Of a stretch of DNA of 64,000 nt, positions 11,905-23,290 are shown piece after piece. A program made the position numbers and the translations under genes. Within the stretch, counting starts at the first letter, position 1; each line of letters begins with the position of its first letter. The stretch spans positions 8,278,423 through 8,342,422 of the forward strand of contig NW_026622852.1 in NCBI RefSeq assembly GCF_023065955.2, in the 5' to 3' direction. The stretch comes from Ursus arctos. Taxonomy: Eukaryota; Chordata; Mammalia; Carnivora; Ursidae. The notes under the pieces were generated by a model. That model was given only the letters and a program-made list of their open reading frames with translations, had not been told where the DNA came from and searched no databases.

Positions 11905-13084
11905 AGGGGGCTTTGGCAACATATAAAGAGGCTCTCACCTCCTGTAGCTGGAGGACAAAAAAAGCTGAGGATTAGGCCCAGTTAGTTCACTGTCTTTTTT
12001 CTTATCAGTTTCCCCAGGAGAAGAGATCAACTAGAATCCTGGAAGAGCTAATCCAGATGGAGTGAATGTATTCTAGGAAACAAAGGGACCTACGTGATGC
12101 AAGGGGTAGGCTGTAGTCCATGCTGTGTGGCATAGCCCCTTTCAGGAATAGGATTCCCATTCTCCAGCCACCAGGAGTGTTCCTGCTGAAGGGTCACAGC
12201 TGAGGCTCTTCTCAGGCTTGTCCTAGGCTGAAAGGACCTGCTTTCCCCCAGTTTACACCTCTTTCCAAGGTGCAGTTTAATTCAATAACTGGTTTGTACA
12301 AGGGTAGGTGGACGAGTTTTGTGGCTACCAAACAAACAAGCAAACTCACAAGAAGAAAAAACCCAAATGCTCACTCTGAGTGAAATATTGAAGGGTGTTA
12401 TCTATAGGGCCTCTATTGTCCTCTAATGGGTCACATTGGAGTCATCTGTTCTGTTTTATGATGTCATAATTTAATATGAAGCATAAACTAAGTACTGAAG
12501 ATACACAAGCATAATACAGACCAGGGGTTTTTAAAACTAATTTAAAGTAATGGAACTCTCTTTTTTCCAGACTTTTTGGGGGTTTTGGTCAGGGGGAGGG
12601 TAGAATGCCTATATTTAATAAGGCTCTATATGGAATTCCTCTGGTTGGTGGATTTCCTTTTTCCTTCCTTTGAGTAGTTCATAATTTGGGTGGCAGGGAA
12701 CCCTTTTACCTTGTCTCCTATTTCTTCTTTTTCTCCTCTACTTTTGTTCCCTTACAGTGGCTTCTGAAGCGAGTTGAATATTTATAAATCACTGTTCGAA
12801 ATAACTAAATGATAAGGGTCCTACAGAAGCCATTGAAACATTGGATGGGGTGTTGGAACTGGTGAGGTCTTTGTTTCTCTAGGCTTTGATTGTGTACCAT
12901 TTATTATCCCTTCTTGGTCCTTTACTCTCTATATAGGAAACCCCTACTTTCCATCTCTCTGGAAATCTCTTTGCTCATCCAGTATCTCGGAATAACTAAA
13001 TTTTTGGTTTTGGTTACAACTTCATGTCAACAAACCTAATGAGATGCTAACCAAGTTTGCTGCCTATTTTGTCCACTTCGAATC
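11905..13084. other. Unique non-coding sequence
   Basis: No repeat identified with confidence and no credible exon. Contains GGGGGTTTTGGTCAGGGGG near 12578. Confidence 0.4.
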
Positions 13085-13100
13085 ATAAATAGACATCATG

Positions 13101-13309
13101 GGGGCGCCTGGGTGGCACAGCGGTTAAGCTTCTGCCTTCGGCTCAGGGCGTGATCCTGGCGTTACGGGATCGAGCCCCACGTCAGGCTCCTCTGCTGTGA
13201 GCCTGCTTCTTCCTCTCCCACTCCCCCTGCTTGTGTTCCCTCTCTCACTGGCTGTCTCTATCCTGTCGAATGAATAAATAAAAAAAATCTTTAAAAAAAA
13301 ATAAAAAAA
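13101..13309 (+). mobile_element. SINEC, very young, perfect TSD
   Basis: Intact head GGGGCGCCTGGGTGGCACAG, tRNA-like body, CT-rich tail segment and A-rich end. A 16-bp duplication ATAAATAGACATCATG flanks it exactly at 13085-13100 and 13310-13325. The perfect TSD and near-consensus body point to recent insertion. Confidence 0.96.
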
Positions 13310-13394
13310 ATAAATAGACATCATGAATATCATACCAGTTCCTGATGAAAATGTTCTAACAATTTCTCTTAGAGATAATCATATTTTGTAATGA

Positions 13395-13475
13395 GTTCAG
13401 ACACAGAGAGATTAAATGACTTGTCTGTCACATAATTAAATGGCAGGGCTGGGCTAGAATACAGGGTCCTCATTC
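13395..13475 (-). repeat. MIR fragment
   Basis: CACAGAGAGATTAAATGACTTG ... AATGGCAGGGCTGGG is the minus-strand MIR wording (reverse of CTTAACCTCTCTGTG and CCAGCCCTGCC). Confidence 0.6.
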
Positions 13476-13735
13476 TCTCAGTCAAAAATTTCCAGCGTTC
13501 CATTTTACACGCACTTTAAATTTGTTTCACCAAATGAATTTACATTTATTTCACCAAGCATTGCTTTCCCACCCCATCAGTCAAATAGTACCAAAGTAAA
13601 AGAAATAGTGAAAGGAAAAATAAGGTCTATTCCAAAGGTTGAACACAACTGCTATCTTCCTTTTTCTATATCCTCTCCATATCCTCTTTCATACATATAG
13701 GACATTTTTTATAGTTATAATTTTTGCAAAAGAGA

Positions 13736-13858
13736 CCTCCTCCTCCTCTTTCAGCCATTTCCTTCTTTTTCTTCTCATCTCCCATTCCTTCCTCTTCTTT
13801 CTTTTTTTCCTCCCCTTCTTTTTTTCCATCCTTCTTTTTCTCTTCCTCCCCCTTCACT
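13736..13858. repeat. Polypyrimidine (CT-rich) tract
   Basis: About 120 bases almost wholly C and T on the plus strand, including CCTTCTTTTTCTTCTC and CTTCCTCCCCCTTC. It generates the long Ser/Phe-rich and Lys/Glu-rich frames at 13639-14077, which are artefacts. Such homopurine-homopyrimidine DNA can form triplexes. Confidence 0.85.
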
Positions 13859-15185
13859 CAAGACTCAGTTGACAGCACACCATGCAGACAAGGGGTTATT
13901 TTGAAGCAACCAAGGTCTGTCTGTCTTCTGAGGTTCCCTTCTTCTTCAACAAAGGGAGTAAGAGGAACTTTTCAACTAATCAAAATTTATCCTTTCTCAT
14001 GTACAAATCTGCCTATGATGATCAGGGATTTGGAGGTGGGGATAGGAGAAACAGATAAATTCACAAGATTCTCCTGAGATTTGGAAGAAAGAAGCTGTAT
14101 TAGGTGGGTTAAGCTGGCCATAGTCAGAGCCTAAAGGCTGTAAATTCCTAAAATCCCATTTCCGTGAGGGTAAAAACAGATGAAAGTGTCAGAGAGTTGA
14201 AACCAAAGACAATGCCTGGCCTAAACAAAGGTGGAGACAGAAGAGGGCACATTGGTTCTATATCAGCGAGGAGCTAGTTCTGTCCCAGTCTTGTTCCATA
14301 GGAGAGAACTGTCTGTCGGGGTGAACAAATAACTAAGTGTACCACGGACTTGTATACTTGGGGTTCAGGCTACTAATGAATGTGGTCTCTCAAATAAGCA
14401 TGACATCAGGTATTTGTCTTCCCTTGAAGAACTTGCTGTGATTAGAACAGGGCTGCGAATGTGACCTTCGTGGTCAGGAACAGAGCAGAGGAAATGCAGC
14501 TATATCCTGAGAACAATGCTCACCTCCCTTCCTCCTAGATCCTCCTTCAGTTTCCTTGGTATTTGGCAATTTCCGATCATCTCTGCTCAGAAGTAGCACT
14601 GGTTCCTATAGCCTGAACTTTCTACTGGGGACAATTTGGTTACATAGCTTCCAACGGGCATTGCTATAATTCCACTATAGCCCTTTCCTTCACCAACATT
14701 GGCTTATGAGGGAATTGAGACTATAAACTTTTACAACGCCAACAATGGGCATCTTTATGTCCCTTGGGGATAGGTGGGTAATAAACAGAACATGGAGACC
14801 AAGGACTCTCTCCATTTTTCTGGGGAATCCCCATTTTCAAGTGTTACTGGGGAACAAACATCACATTGGCCCCTCTGACACCAACCAGAGCAGGAGACTT
14901 TCCCTTAGATACTTTCTTTAGGACATGGCCAGAAAAGACAATATTATATTCTGCAGCCAACAACCTTCAGCCACAGACAGCACATGGACAGATGACTGAA
15001 ATAGACCAGACTTCTCCCATCGCTCAGTCACTGGAAAACATTTGGGAATCTCTGGTCCTGTAATGGGGAGGGGTTGAGGACTCTGTTGACTAGCCTGGAC
15101 TTTATAACACTACTGGCCGGAGGGACCTGACCAGGTTATATGAATTGCATCCCAAATCATACGATGGGATACCTTAACTAGGCTT
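13859..15185. other. Unique non-coding sequence
   Basis: No SINE, L1 or hAT element seen. The frame at 14866-15063 (65 codons) has no family I recognise. Parts of 14.6-15.1 kb could be old retroviral-type sequence but nothing diagnostic is present. Confidence 0.35.
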
Positions 15186-15189
15186 GCAT

Positions 15190-15530
15190 TCCACTTTTTC
15201 ACTTACTTGTACATCATAAACATTTCCCATATTGCAACATGGTTTTGTGTATTTGTTTAGTGAATGGCCTTCATAATTACAATTTGATTGCAGCATAATG
15301 TTTCCCTTAAGAGGATGTGCCATAATTTGTGAGGCATTCATTGATTGCTGGACATTTAGGTTTTTTCCAATGTTTCATGATTACAAATAATGTTGCAAAA
15401 ATATGCCTATTGCCTCTTTTCTTATTTTAAATCATTTCCTTAGTGTACATTCCCAAGAGTGAGATTACTGAGTCAAAAGTGTAAACATTTTAGTTAAACA
15501 AGTCCAAAGGGAAAAACACATTCTATATGC
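15190..15530 (-). mobile_element. Old L1 fragment
   Basis: GATTGCTGGACATTTAGGTT, TTCCAATGTTTCATGATTAC and ACATTCCCAAGAGTGAGATTACTGAGTCAAAAG are the minus-strand wording of an old L1 ORF2 3' part (the familiar GGACATTTAGGTTGTTTCCA...GTGGAATTGCTGGGTCA order). Degraded, no open frame. Confidence 0.65.
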
Positions 15531-16220
15531 TTGAAAAGTAAACTATGAATCTGGAAAATACCAATTGGCTGGGTCTGAATCTTTGCCCCATTTGATTTAA
15601 TTTGAAATAAAGGTAAGTTCTCTTTTTTATAACTGAATCCTATGAATTAGCATCAACCACATAGGCTCTACCAATAGGCTGACCAAACAGACTCTAACTG
15701 CAGGGCTGTGATACAGCATAACAGAAATTATCTTGCCCTTGGGTTCAGTACAACATCCAATTGCATTATCATTTTCCCAGTAAATAGCTCTTGTCATCCC
15801 TAACTACAGCTGTGTGAAACCAACAGCGTCCACTTGGCAGTGAATCACATACCAAAGTGTTACTCAATTATTATCCAGAAATAAAACTTAAATCACTTCT
15901 GCTGGCTAACTGAGTGTAAGGTACTTTTTATTTACTGAAGGGTGAAATCATGCCTTTCAAGCAAGCTTTGGTTTCAAGTGTCAGTTTTCTGATAGGGGAG
16001 GGTAATTTCGATGGCCTCAAAATGTAAGGTGGACTCACAAAGCTCTCTCGCCCTTTTCCTTCTTCCCATGGTTTTTGGCATTCAGAATGTAATCCTGGAG
16101 CTTCGCCTCAAGGCAAATTCCACACTTACCTTACTGTTTCCCCTAGGAAAACCCATTTCACAATAGTTATACTACAGTGGTATTTGTTTCACTTCAACAA
16201 AAATTTATTGAGTGTGTACA
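15531..16220. other. Unique non-coding sequence
   Basis: No recognised repeat or exon. Confidence 0.4.
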
Positions 16221-16224
16221 TAGC

Positions 16225-16425
16225 AGGGCGTATGGAAAGAATATGGTTTGAGAACCTTGCTAACCTGCTGTGTATTCAGGAAAAATGTGTGTAATTTCTC
16301 TAAATCCCAATGCCCTCCTTTATTAAATAAAAATAATAATACTTTTCTCACAAATTGTGAAGTACAAACAATATAAAACAATGGAAAGTTCTTGCAGACA
16401 ATAGGCACTTGATAAATGCTAGTTC
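16225..16425 (+). repeat. MIR SINE, diverged
   Basis: TATGGTTTGAGAACC..., AATTTCTCTAAATCCC, AATAAAAATAATAATAC and ATAGGCACTTGATAAATGCTAG follow the order of MIR core and 3' end. Confidence 0.55.
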
Positions 16426-16624
16426 TTTTTCTTGAGGTCTAGAAGGAATACGTATTTGCAGGACAGGGTTCCTGCTCTCAGAGCGTACAGAATGGCAGAT
16501 ATGAGCAGGTAAATACAAGTAGCTCTTATACAAATGTCTGTGACGAATACCATAAAAGAGAAACAAATTTGGAAAGGAAAGATCAAAGAGAGACAGAAGA
16601 GGTGGTCTAGAGAGGGTATCTAAA

Positions 16625-16760
16625 ATAGTAAAAAAGAACTTGGATCTGGATTCAGAGATTCTGGGTTTCACAAGTCACCCAACTTCTTTGGGACTAAATT
16701 TCTTCATCTAGAAATGAAGGAAGTCAATTAAAACTAATAGAGTTTTGAAACAAATGCCAT
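16625..16760 (+). repeat. MIR fragment
   Basis: CTTGGATCTGGATTCAGAGATTCTGGGTTTC, then CACCCAACTTCTTTGGGAC and TTCTTCATCTAGAAATGAAG follow MIR order. Confidence 0.55.
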
Positions 16761-16899
16761 CATATATATGAAATCTCTTTGAGCTCTAACATCCTTTGCG
16801 TTTGTTAGTTACTTCAATAATGATAATTCCAGATTTAACTAGCTGGAAACCCTTTATGGAGGTAGTGGGATATGAAATAGATGTTAGAGAATGGATTGG

Positions 16900-17110
16900 A
16901 CGTTGATCACATATGATAAGAATTGGCTGAGGGAGTAGCTTAAGCAAAGTTTTACAGAAAGAAAATGCACCATAGGGTGAGTGAGTTTAAGTGGAAATAA
17001 TAGTGAAAAGTGAGTTGGGACCATATGGGAAAAATTGGATGGATGATTTGCTAAGCATGTATTTACATTTTATTTTACATCATGGGAAGCTCTTAAAGTT
17101 TTTTGAACTG
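16900..17110 (+). repeat. Possible ancient mammalian-wide repeat
   Basis: The segment, with CATTTTATTTTACATCATGGGAAGCTCTTAAAG near 17065, resembles the widespread old repeat whose better-preserved parts lie at 30100-30375 and 41255-41850. Weak. The 129-codon frame at 16991-17380 crosses from here into the MLT1 LTR and is not a gene. Confidence 0.35.
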
Positions 17111-17283
17111 GAAGCAAAAGCACTCTCATCTTTCTCCTCTCAGAATGGAGTCTTGGAAAAGCATTCTCACAGTGGTATAGAGACCGCACACTCTCCCTCC
17201 CCTGTTGTGAAGGAATTTAGAGCACACATCCCAGAATCAACAACTGAATTGGAGCTTGACTTAAAATATTCTGTGGGAGTCTT

Positions 17284-17731
17284 GAATAATGCCCGTCTCC
17301 ATGATGTTCACATTTTAGTCCCCCAAAGTTGTGAATATGTTACCTCATGTGGAAAAAGACAATTTTGCAGGTGCGATTAAAGTTCTTGAGATGGGAGTCG
17401 TGTCCTAGATTACCCAGGTGGGCCCAGTGTAACCACAAGTGTCTATAAGAAAAAGGCAGGGGTGTCAAAATCAAAGAGAAGAGATATATGCAGCAGAAGT
17501 TGGAGTAAAGTGCTTTGAAGATGGAAGAAGGGGACACCAGTCATGGAATGTAGCTACTGGAAGCTGAAGAAGGACAGGATTCACCCTAGAACCTCCAACA
17601 GAAATGCAGCCTGGCCAACACCTGGAGCTGAGGACTTCTGACCTTCGCAACTGTCAGATAATACGTTTGTATTGCTGTAAGTCACACAGTTTGCTGTAAT
17701 TTGTTAGATCAATGATAGGAAACTAATACAT
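17284..17731 (+). mobile_element. MLT1-type LTR (ERVL-MaLR)
   Basis: CCCCCAAAGTTGTGAATATGTTACCTCATG, TTTTGCAGGTGCGATTAAAG, ACCCAGGTGGGCCCAGTGTAACCACAAG and the terminal ATTTGTTAGATCAATGATAGGAAACTAATACA match the MLT1A-like LTR plan from near the 5' end to the 3' terminus. Solo LTR. Confidence 0.85.
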
Positions 17732-20305
17732 GTCCTCCATTGCAGTTGTTTTTAGCTTATTTTCAATCTCTGTACCTAACCTACTACCCACACTCATTTT
17801 AAATGTACTAAAATACCCCAATTTTTCTCCTGGGATCTCTTCGAGAATATAAATACATATCTTCAAACTAAACATTTTTGTACCCGTAAAGAGGTTCAGA
17901 TTTGATCTTTAAAAAAAAATCCAAGATCCTTTTGCAAGTGATAGTTTTGCCTGATTCGTTTTTCTCATCAACTTGATACTATTTGGAGTCAAGGGAGCCC
18001 CTGACTTGTCCATAGCAAGGAGTTGCAGCTTAGGAGCAGAGAGGATCCACAGACAAAGTTAAATGTCAAATGCTGCTCTTTCCAAATGGTCCCAACACTT
18101 AGCATACACAGATATTCACAAGACTTACTTTTTTTTTTTTTTCCCCTATCCTGTGTTCAACTTGGCCCTCGTACTTCCTGGAATTTGGGTCAAAAAAAAA
18201 AATCACTAACTTTTAAGCATAAAGTAACAAGAAACTGGAAAGAGGAAAAACATCACAAAATAAGGTGCTTTAAGAACTTACCAGGATTCCTTCATGGCCA
18301 TTCTTTTGTATCCCTATCCTCTATGACTTCAGCCAAAAAACATTAAAATGAGTTCCTTATACCATGCATGGTTTGCAGGTGAGGGTTGTCTGCGCTTTAA
18401 TTTGCTGTTTGCTTCGCCCCAGGATTTTCAGGTGTTGCATGAGGGAGTAGAGTACAGCGTGTACCTTAGTTCTTGGTTGTTAGCCATTGGATGATGGCCA
18501 TCATATTATTAAACCATCTAAGCACGCTGGGTCTCAACCACAAAATTTAATTTTCCCTACTGCAGGGGCTAATCAACTACTATAGACTTAAAGACCTAAA
18601 GAGACTGTTTTTATCTGCAAAAAATTTCCCCTTCAGACTGAAGTGGAGCTAATTTTAGTTTTGTCTATCCTCAGGGTTACAAACATTGATAGAAATTCAG
18701 TTTGATGAGAAACAGATAAGAGGTGGAATTTATATGGATCCAATCTGTGACATAAATTAAAGAAAGATGAAAGCTCTGAGGTTCTTGGTAACACCTTGGT
18801 AAATAACGTTTGGGGATTCCACTACAGGCAGTTCCCACCATACTTGTTAATCTATTTTTACATCCTCTAGCTACCTCTAGGAGTTGATGTCTCCCCATTC
18901 CTTCCTGCTGTCCCCAGGAGGATCTTCCTCTTCTCGGACCCCTTTCCCTTTTTCTGGCACCCCTTCATCCTCCACTGTCATCATATCCCACCTGTAACCG
19001 TGCACCAGAGGACAGAATTGGTGATACTGAAGCAACAGCAGGAAAGAGAAGAAAGTCACGTGCACTGGATGCCTGTGATATTGGTCTTGGACTCTTTTGT
19101 CAGACCTCATTGATGACAGAGAACAAGACATTGGGGCCCCTGGTTTTCAGGTGCTTATTACTGGTAGCCAAACCCTTCTAACTGATTATCAAGCAAACCT
19201 TTCTAACTGATTATCAAGGCATCCCATTATACAATCAAGATTTTTTAATGATAGAAAGGACCTTGTAAATACTCTTAAAACTTTTAACCCTTATCCTTAA
19301 AACTATTTAAAATACATAAGGCCCCCAGAGATGTAAAATTCCTATTTTGACCACCGAAAGGCTGCTACTGAAGCAAGGGGTGCCACATGGCATCGATTGT
19401 TCCTAGGCTGATGCAATCAGCACGGAATAATAAGATGGAAGGGCTGAGTCTTGAGGTGGAAAAACTTTTGATTATGCGGATTACACGATCAGAAGCAGCA
19501 AATCCATATGGCTCCAAGCCAAGTGACAATTGCAGGAAGGGCACTGCATCTCTTTCAAATATTTAAGGATGATCTCATTGAGACATCAAAGAAATAAGTT
19601 GTAGCTCTAGCAAAGGATTGATTTGATTGCTTTAGGACACAAATTGTTTGGCATAACACCAGAGTTTGGGGGTAAATTCCAAGTACTTATACAGGTGACC
19701 CAAGACTTACAGCTGCTTAACTTGTAACTATTGTTCAGGAAAAAATTAAGATGTAAGTGCAAGGGTACAGGTCAGCAGTATACTCTAGGGAGCTCCTGGG
19801 AGGTATCAGGTTTGGGGGGCTGGCTAATTGTGGCTAACCACAATTTTTTATAATTTCTATTGAAACTTATAATCACAGCGCTATACAGCCAACTTAAAAA
19901 CTAGCTTTTCAAAGCCATCTGTGTTTTGCAATGCCAAACTTGTCTGGAGGAACCAAACTAGTGTCTTACTTGATGCAAGTATATGATACAATTTTTTTCA
20001 CTGGACTGGAAAGTTGATTCTGACTGAAGAGTGAAATACCTGTTAACCAGACTGCATTGTCAAGTTTTCTCAATCTGATTAAGAGTCATTACATTTACCT
20101 GAGAGGGTAGTAGATTTAATGGTAAGAATCGAATGGGTAATTGGAAGAAGACAGCACTTTCCTTGTTTTATACCTTAATGGGACAAATGTTATGAGGTGT
20201 TTGTCCACCATTCCACCTTTCTTCCTTACTTAAGAAAACCCCAGTTTTGCTGGGGAGTCATGTGTTCAGTCCCAGGAGGGGTCTCCTGCTGTAATAAGTG
20301 AGTCA
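17732..20305. other. Unique non-coding sequence
   Basis: No SINE or L1. Includes a 25-bp tandem duplication at 19169-19218 and a T run at 18129-18142. The frames at 18023-18346 and 18877-19131 show no recognisable domain. Confidence 0.4.
19169..19218. repeat. Two-copy 25-bp tandem duplication
   Basis: TTCTAACTGATTATCAAG occurs at 19176 and again at 19201, with flanking CAAACC(C/T) also repeated, giving a period of 25 bases and one or two differences between copies. Confidence 0.9.
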
Positions 20306-20309
20306 TAGA

Positions 20310-20560
20310 TAACCCTTTCCTCCCTGCTAGTTGTTGGTTGTAGGGGTGGGTATAAGAGCCAGCTCTTGTCAATGGGATGATATAACAAGTATGAAGAAGA
20401 CTTTTTTGCTGCCATCCTTCCTTATCCATCTTCTGTTTAGGACATGGTTCCAAAAAGTTGTGATGATTGGTACATCAGCAGCCATTCTGAAATCGTCAGG
20501 GGACACGGCCTCACAGGACTGAGGCTACACAGAGCAGAAGCTTAGGAAGGGAGGGGCCCT
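20310..20560 (+). mobile_element. Possible old LTR fragment
   Basis: TATAAGAGCCAGCTCTTGTCAATGGGATG, then CAGCAGCCATTCTGAAATCGTCAGGG, resemble an old mammalian LTR (wording like CTGGCCAATGGGA...GCAGCCATCTTG). Family and ends uncertain. Confidence 0.4.
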
Positions 20561-22934
20561 CAGCGATCAGTAAGATCCAAATGCAACCCAGGAATCACTT
20601 CCTTTGGCCTTCTTATTCTGGGAAAAAGAAATGTTTTCAATTTTAAGCAGCTTTTGGTGGAGTATTTTGTGCATTCGGCAAAAAGCATTCTAGATGATAA
20701 ACTCAATAGACTCTCTTCCATCAGGAGACACCACGCTTCATCACATAACTCAGAAATCAAAGATCAGAAAACAGATTTGAGAGCCTAGGGCCAAAGAATC
20801 ACAGCGATCACCGCAAGGTGTTTCCCTACAGGCAATTATGAGAAGAATTTGAACCGGAGCAATCTTCCCCTTATAAAAATTAACCCAACTCACAGGTAAA
20901 GGAACAGTTGAGTTCAAGAACTTTTTCAGATAAGAGAATCATATTTCAGTCTGACATTTTGGAAGGGAAAAGTAACTGAGAAATCAGAATTCCCGCAAAC
21001 GTGTAGGACGCGCTGCATTAACATTCTATTTAGTTTTCGAAAGTGGTCTCGCTTACTATTTTTGGAAATATCTTTGGTAAGTTTCACACCTGTATTCCAG
21101 GAAGTTGAGACATCTGAATTTTACTTATTAAAATGAAACATGGTCTCAATTACCTTCTGAAGAGAGAAAAACAGGAGCAAAATCACTGCGAGTCTCCCAG
21201 ATGTAAAATTAATTCATGTTACTTTTAACCACAGAAGTATTTCTTAGACAATCTGTGAGAAAAGGAGAGGGTGGGAAGATCGGAGAGGAGATCAGAAGGT
21301 GTTCGAATGAACTACTGGTCCCTTTAAATTCACTGGTTCTGGCGATAAAGTTTGTACTACACACCTGTTAAATTCATCAAAGAGGCAGGACGCTCCCAAG
21401 ACTAAGAAAGCAAGCCATTTTGAAGTGTTCTTTCAAAATGATGGCTGTCGAGGCTTTACAGGAAACATCAGCTTTAAATGAAAACTGGAAATTGAAGGAA
21501 GTTCCTACCCAAGAAAACAATTATAAGTATTCTTAATTGCCTGGAAATAATTTGTCATGCGAAATCGGACCATGCACGATACATTTACATATATGGCTCG
21601 GAGGCACCGATGTTGTAATGCCGCATAGTTTCTCTGCACAGCGTGTTCAGATAATGCGCTCGAAACAAGGAATCTGACTTGCGCCTTTCTCTCTCCTCCC
21701 TTTCCTTCCCCACCACCTCTTCTTGCTTTTTGAGGCCCGGGAGGGACCGAGGGGAGGAAGAGCAGGCATAAAATAACTGCAAGAGTCAGTGACTGCTACT
21801 CAATGTATTTTATTATTTCAGGAATTCATTCAAAGCCGGGCTGCAATTACATTTAAAACAGGAGAATAATGGGCTATTGACATGTATATGGTTTTAGAAA
21901 TATAAGGCCTCATTTTCTCAGCTGGAATTTCCCCTACAATGTGCATTTGCATTACATTAGAGATGCTCTTTTGGAAAAAGTGTATCACATGCATTCAGAC
22001 ATTTTGACATTATCTGGGTCAGAGGCAACATTTAAAAGCAATAGCCCTACTAGTACCAAAGCTTTCTTACAGGCAAGCATTGCAGTGCATTAGAGAAAAA
22101 GGAGGCAAGCCCTGAACGTCTCCCTGCATTGGCCATGTTTTATGACATACCTGCCTAACCCAGACATTAATCTACTGAAGATGAATTGGCCTGGTCATGG
22201 TCCTCTGCTAACCTTTAACGGCGTGTACATTCCCTAAATTGAAATCTGCACTTTTTCATGCCACGTGTGGTTTGATGTGATGGTCCAAGGAATGTAGGGT
22301 GCATTAGAATTGCCTTTTATGTGAAGAGAATCTCCCCTCCTATTTACCTTTCAGCAGGGCAGCTGCAGGCTTTCCTGCTCACTTGACAATGAAGGCATTA
22401 TTCTCTACTGCTTCACCCAAGAGCAGCTACCCCGGCCGGCTCAAAATTGCATGGCCCCGGTCAGGTATGTAAGCAACCCAGTGCCTTTCCTGTTCCCAGA
22501 AGTGCCAAAGGCATAATGAAAAAGGAATGCAGAAGTTTTCACCTGTTGTAATTGTCTAATAAAGCCCGGCACAATGAATTCTTTGTCATCTTCCAAGAAG
22601 AGGTCAGTTGTAGGTGTCAGTGATTACATGAGCGCTTTATGTGAATAGAAAGACCTGTATAATTGGTGTGATACTACCAGTAAAATCGCATCAAAGTTGC
22701 ACAAGATGTCTCTAATTTTCTAATCCCTCACGTCCTAGTTCCTCAGACATGACACCCTTTATTTACCCTGCACTTACACTTCTTTCCAGAATGGGCAGGG
22801 AAACTAGACTTGTACTGGCCCCTCTGTAATTACTGTAATAAGTCGGGGGAGACTAGGAAACAGTGAATCCTTGTGAAACTGCTTTCCTTGAATCTGCTGT
22901 TCTTGTGCAGGTTAAAACTGAAAGAGTAAACGGA
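20561..22934. other. TE-free unique block, conserved-element-like
   Basis: About 2.4 kb with no SINE, L1, LTR, hAT or MIR that I can recognise, with homopolymer-poor, mixed-composition sequence such as is typical of conserved non-coding DNA. An exact octamer ATTTGCAT (POU/Oct site) lies at 21945-21952. The frames inside (20560-20760, 21585-21782, minus) have no recognised domain. Regulatory function is an inference. Confidence 0.4.
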
Positions 22935-23290
22935 CACCATAGAGGCCATGAACATAAGCTTTATGGACGGATAACCTGGGTTCAAATCCTATTCCTCCAT
23001 CTATTGGAGAGGGCTGGCCTTTGAGCTCCATTTCCTCATTGGCAAATTTGTGATCATAATGAAGATTGAATGGGATCCTGCAATCATTCATTCATTCATT
23101 CACTCATTCATTCAACAAGGGCTTAGGAAACAGGCCCCATACCAGGCACTGTATGTACCTCTAGCTTTCGGGGATAGAGTGCTGGTATCTTGCTTTCATG
23201 GAGCCTATAGCGATCAATCCAGGAGAGCAGTTAGCATACCATGCTTGGCACATAGTAAACACACCATAGATGTGCTATTATCATCATAAT
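22935..23290 (+). repeat. MIR interrupted by a (CATT)n-linked old repeat
   Basis: GACGGATAACCTGGGTTCAAATCC...CCATTTCCTCATTGGC is MIR 5' and core. (ATTC)n at 23086-23114 is followed by AGGGCTTAGGAAACAGGCCCCATACCAGGCACTG and CATGGAGCCTATAG (an old mammalian-wide repeat). The 3' end GCTTGGCACATAGTAAACACACCATAGATGTGCTATTATC is MIR again. It is read as one MIR with an insertion or a chimeric junction. Confidence 0.6.

Noticed and set aside
13639..14077. Ser/Phe-rich and Lys/Glu-rich frames
   Set aside because: They are translations of a polypyrimidine tract in different frames and strands.
16991..17380. 129-codon plus-strand frame
   Set aside because: It runs from an old repeat into an MLT1 LTR with no recognised domain.
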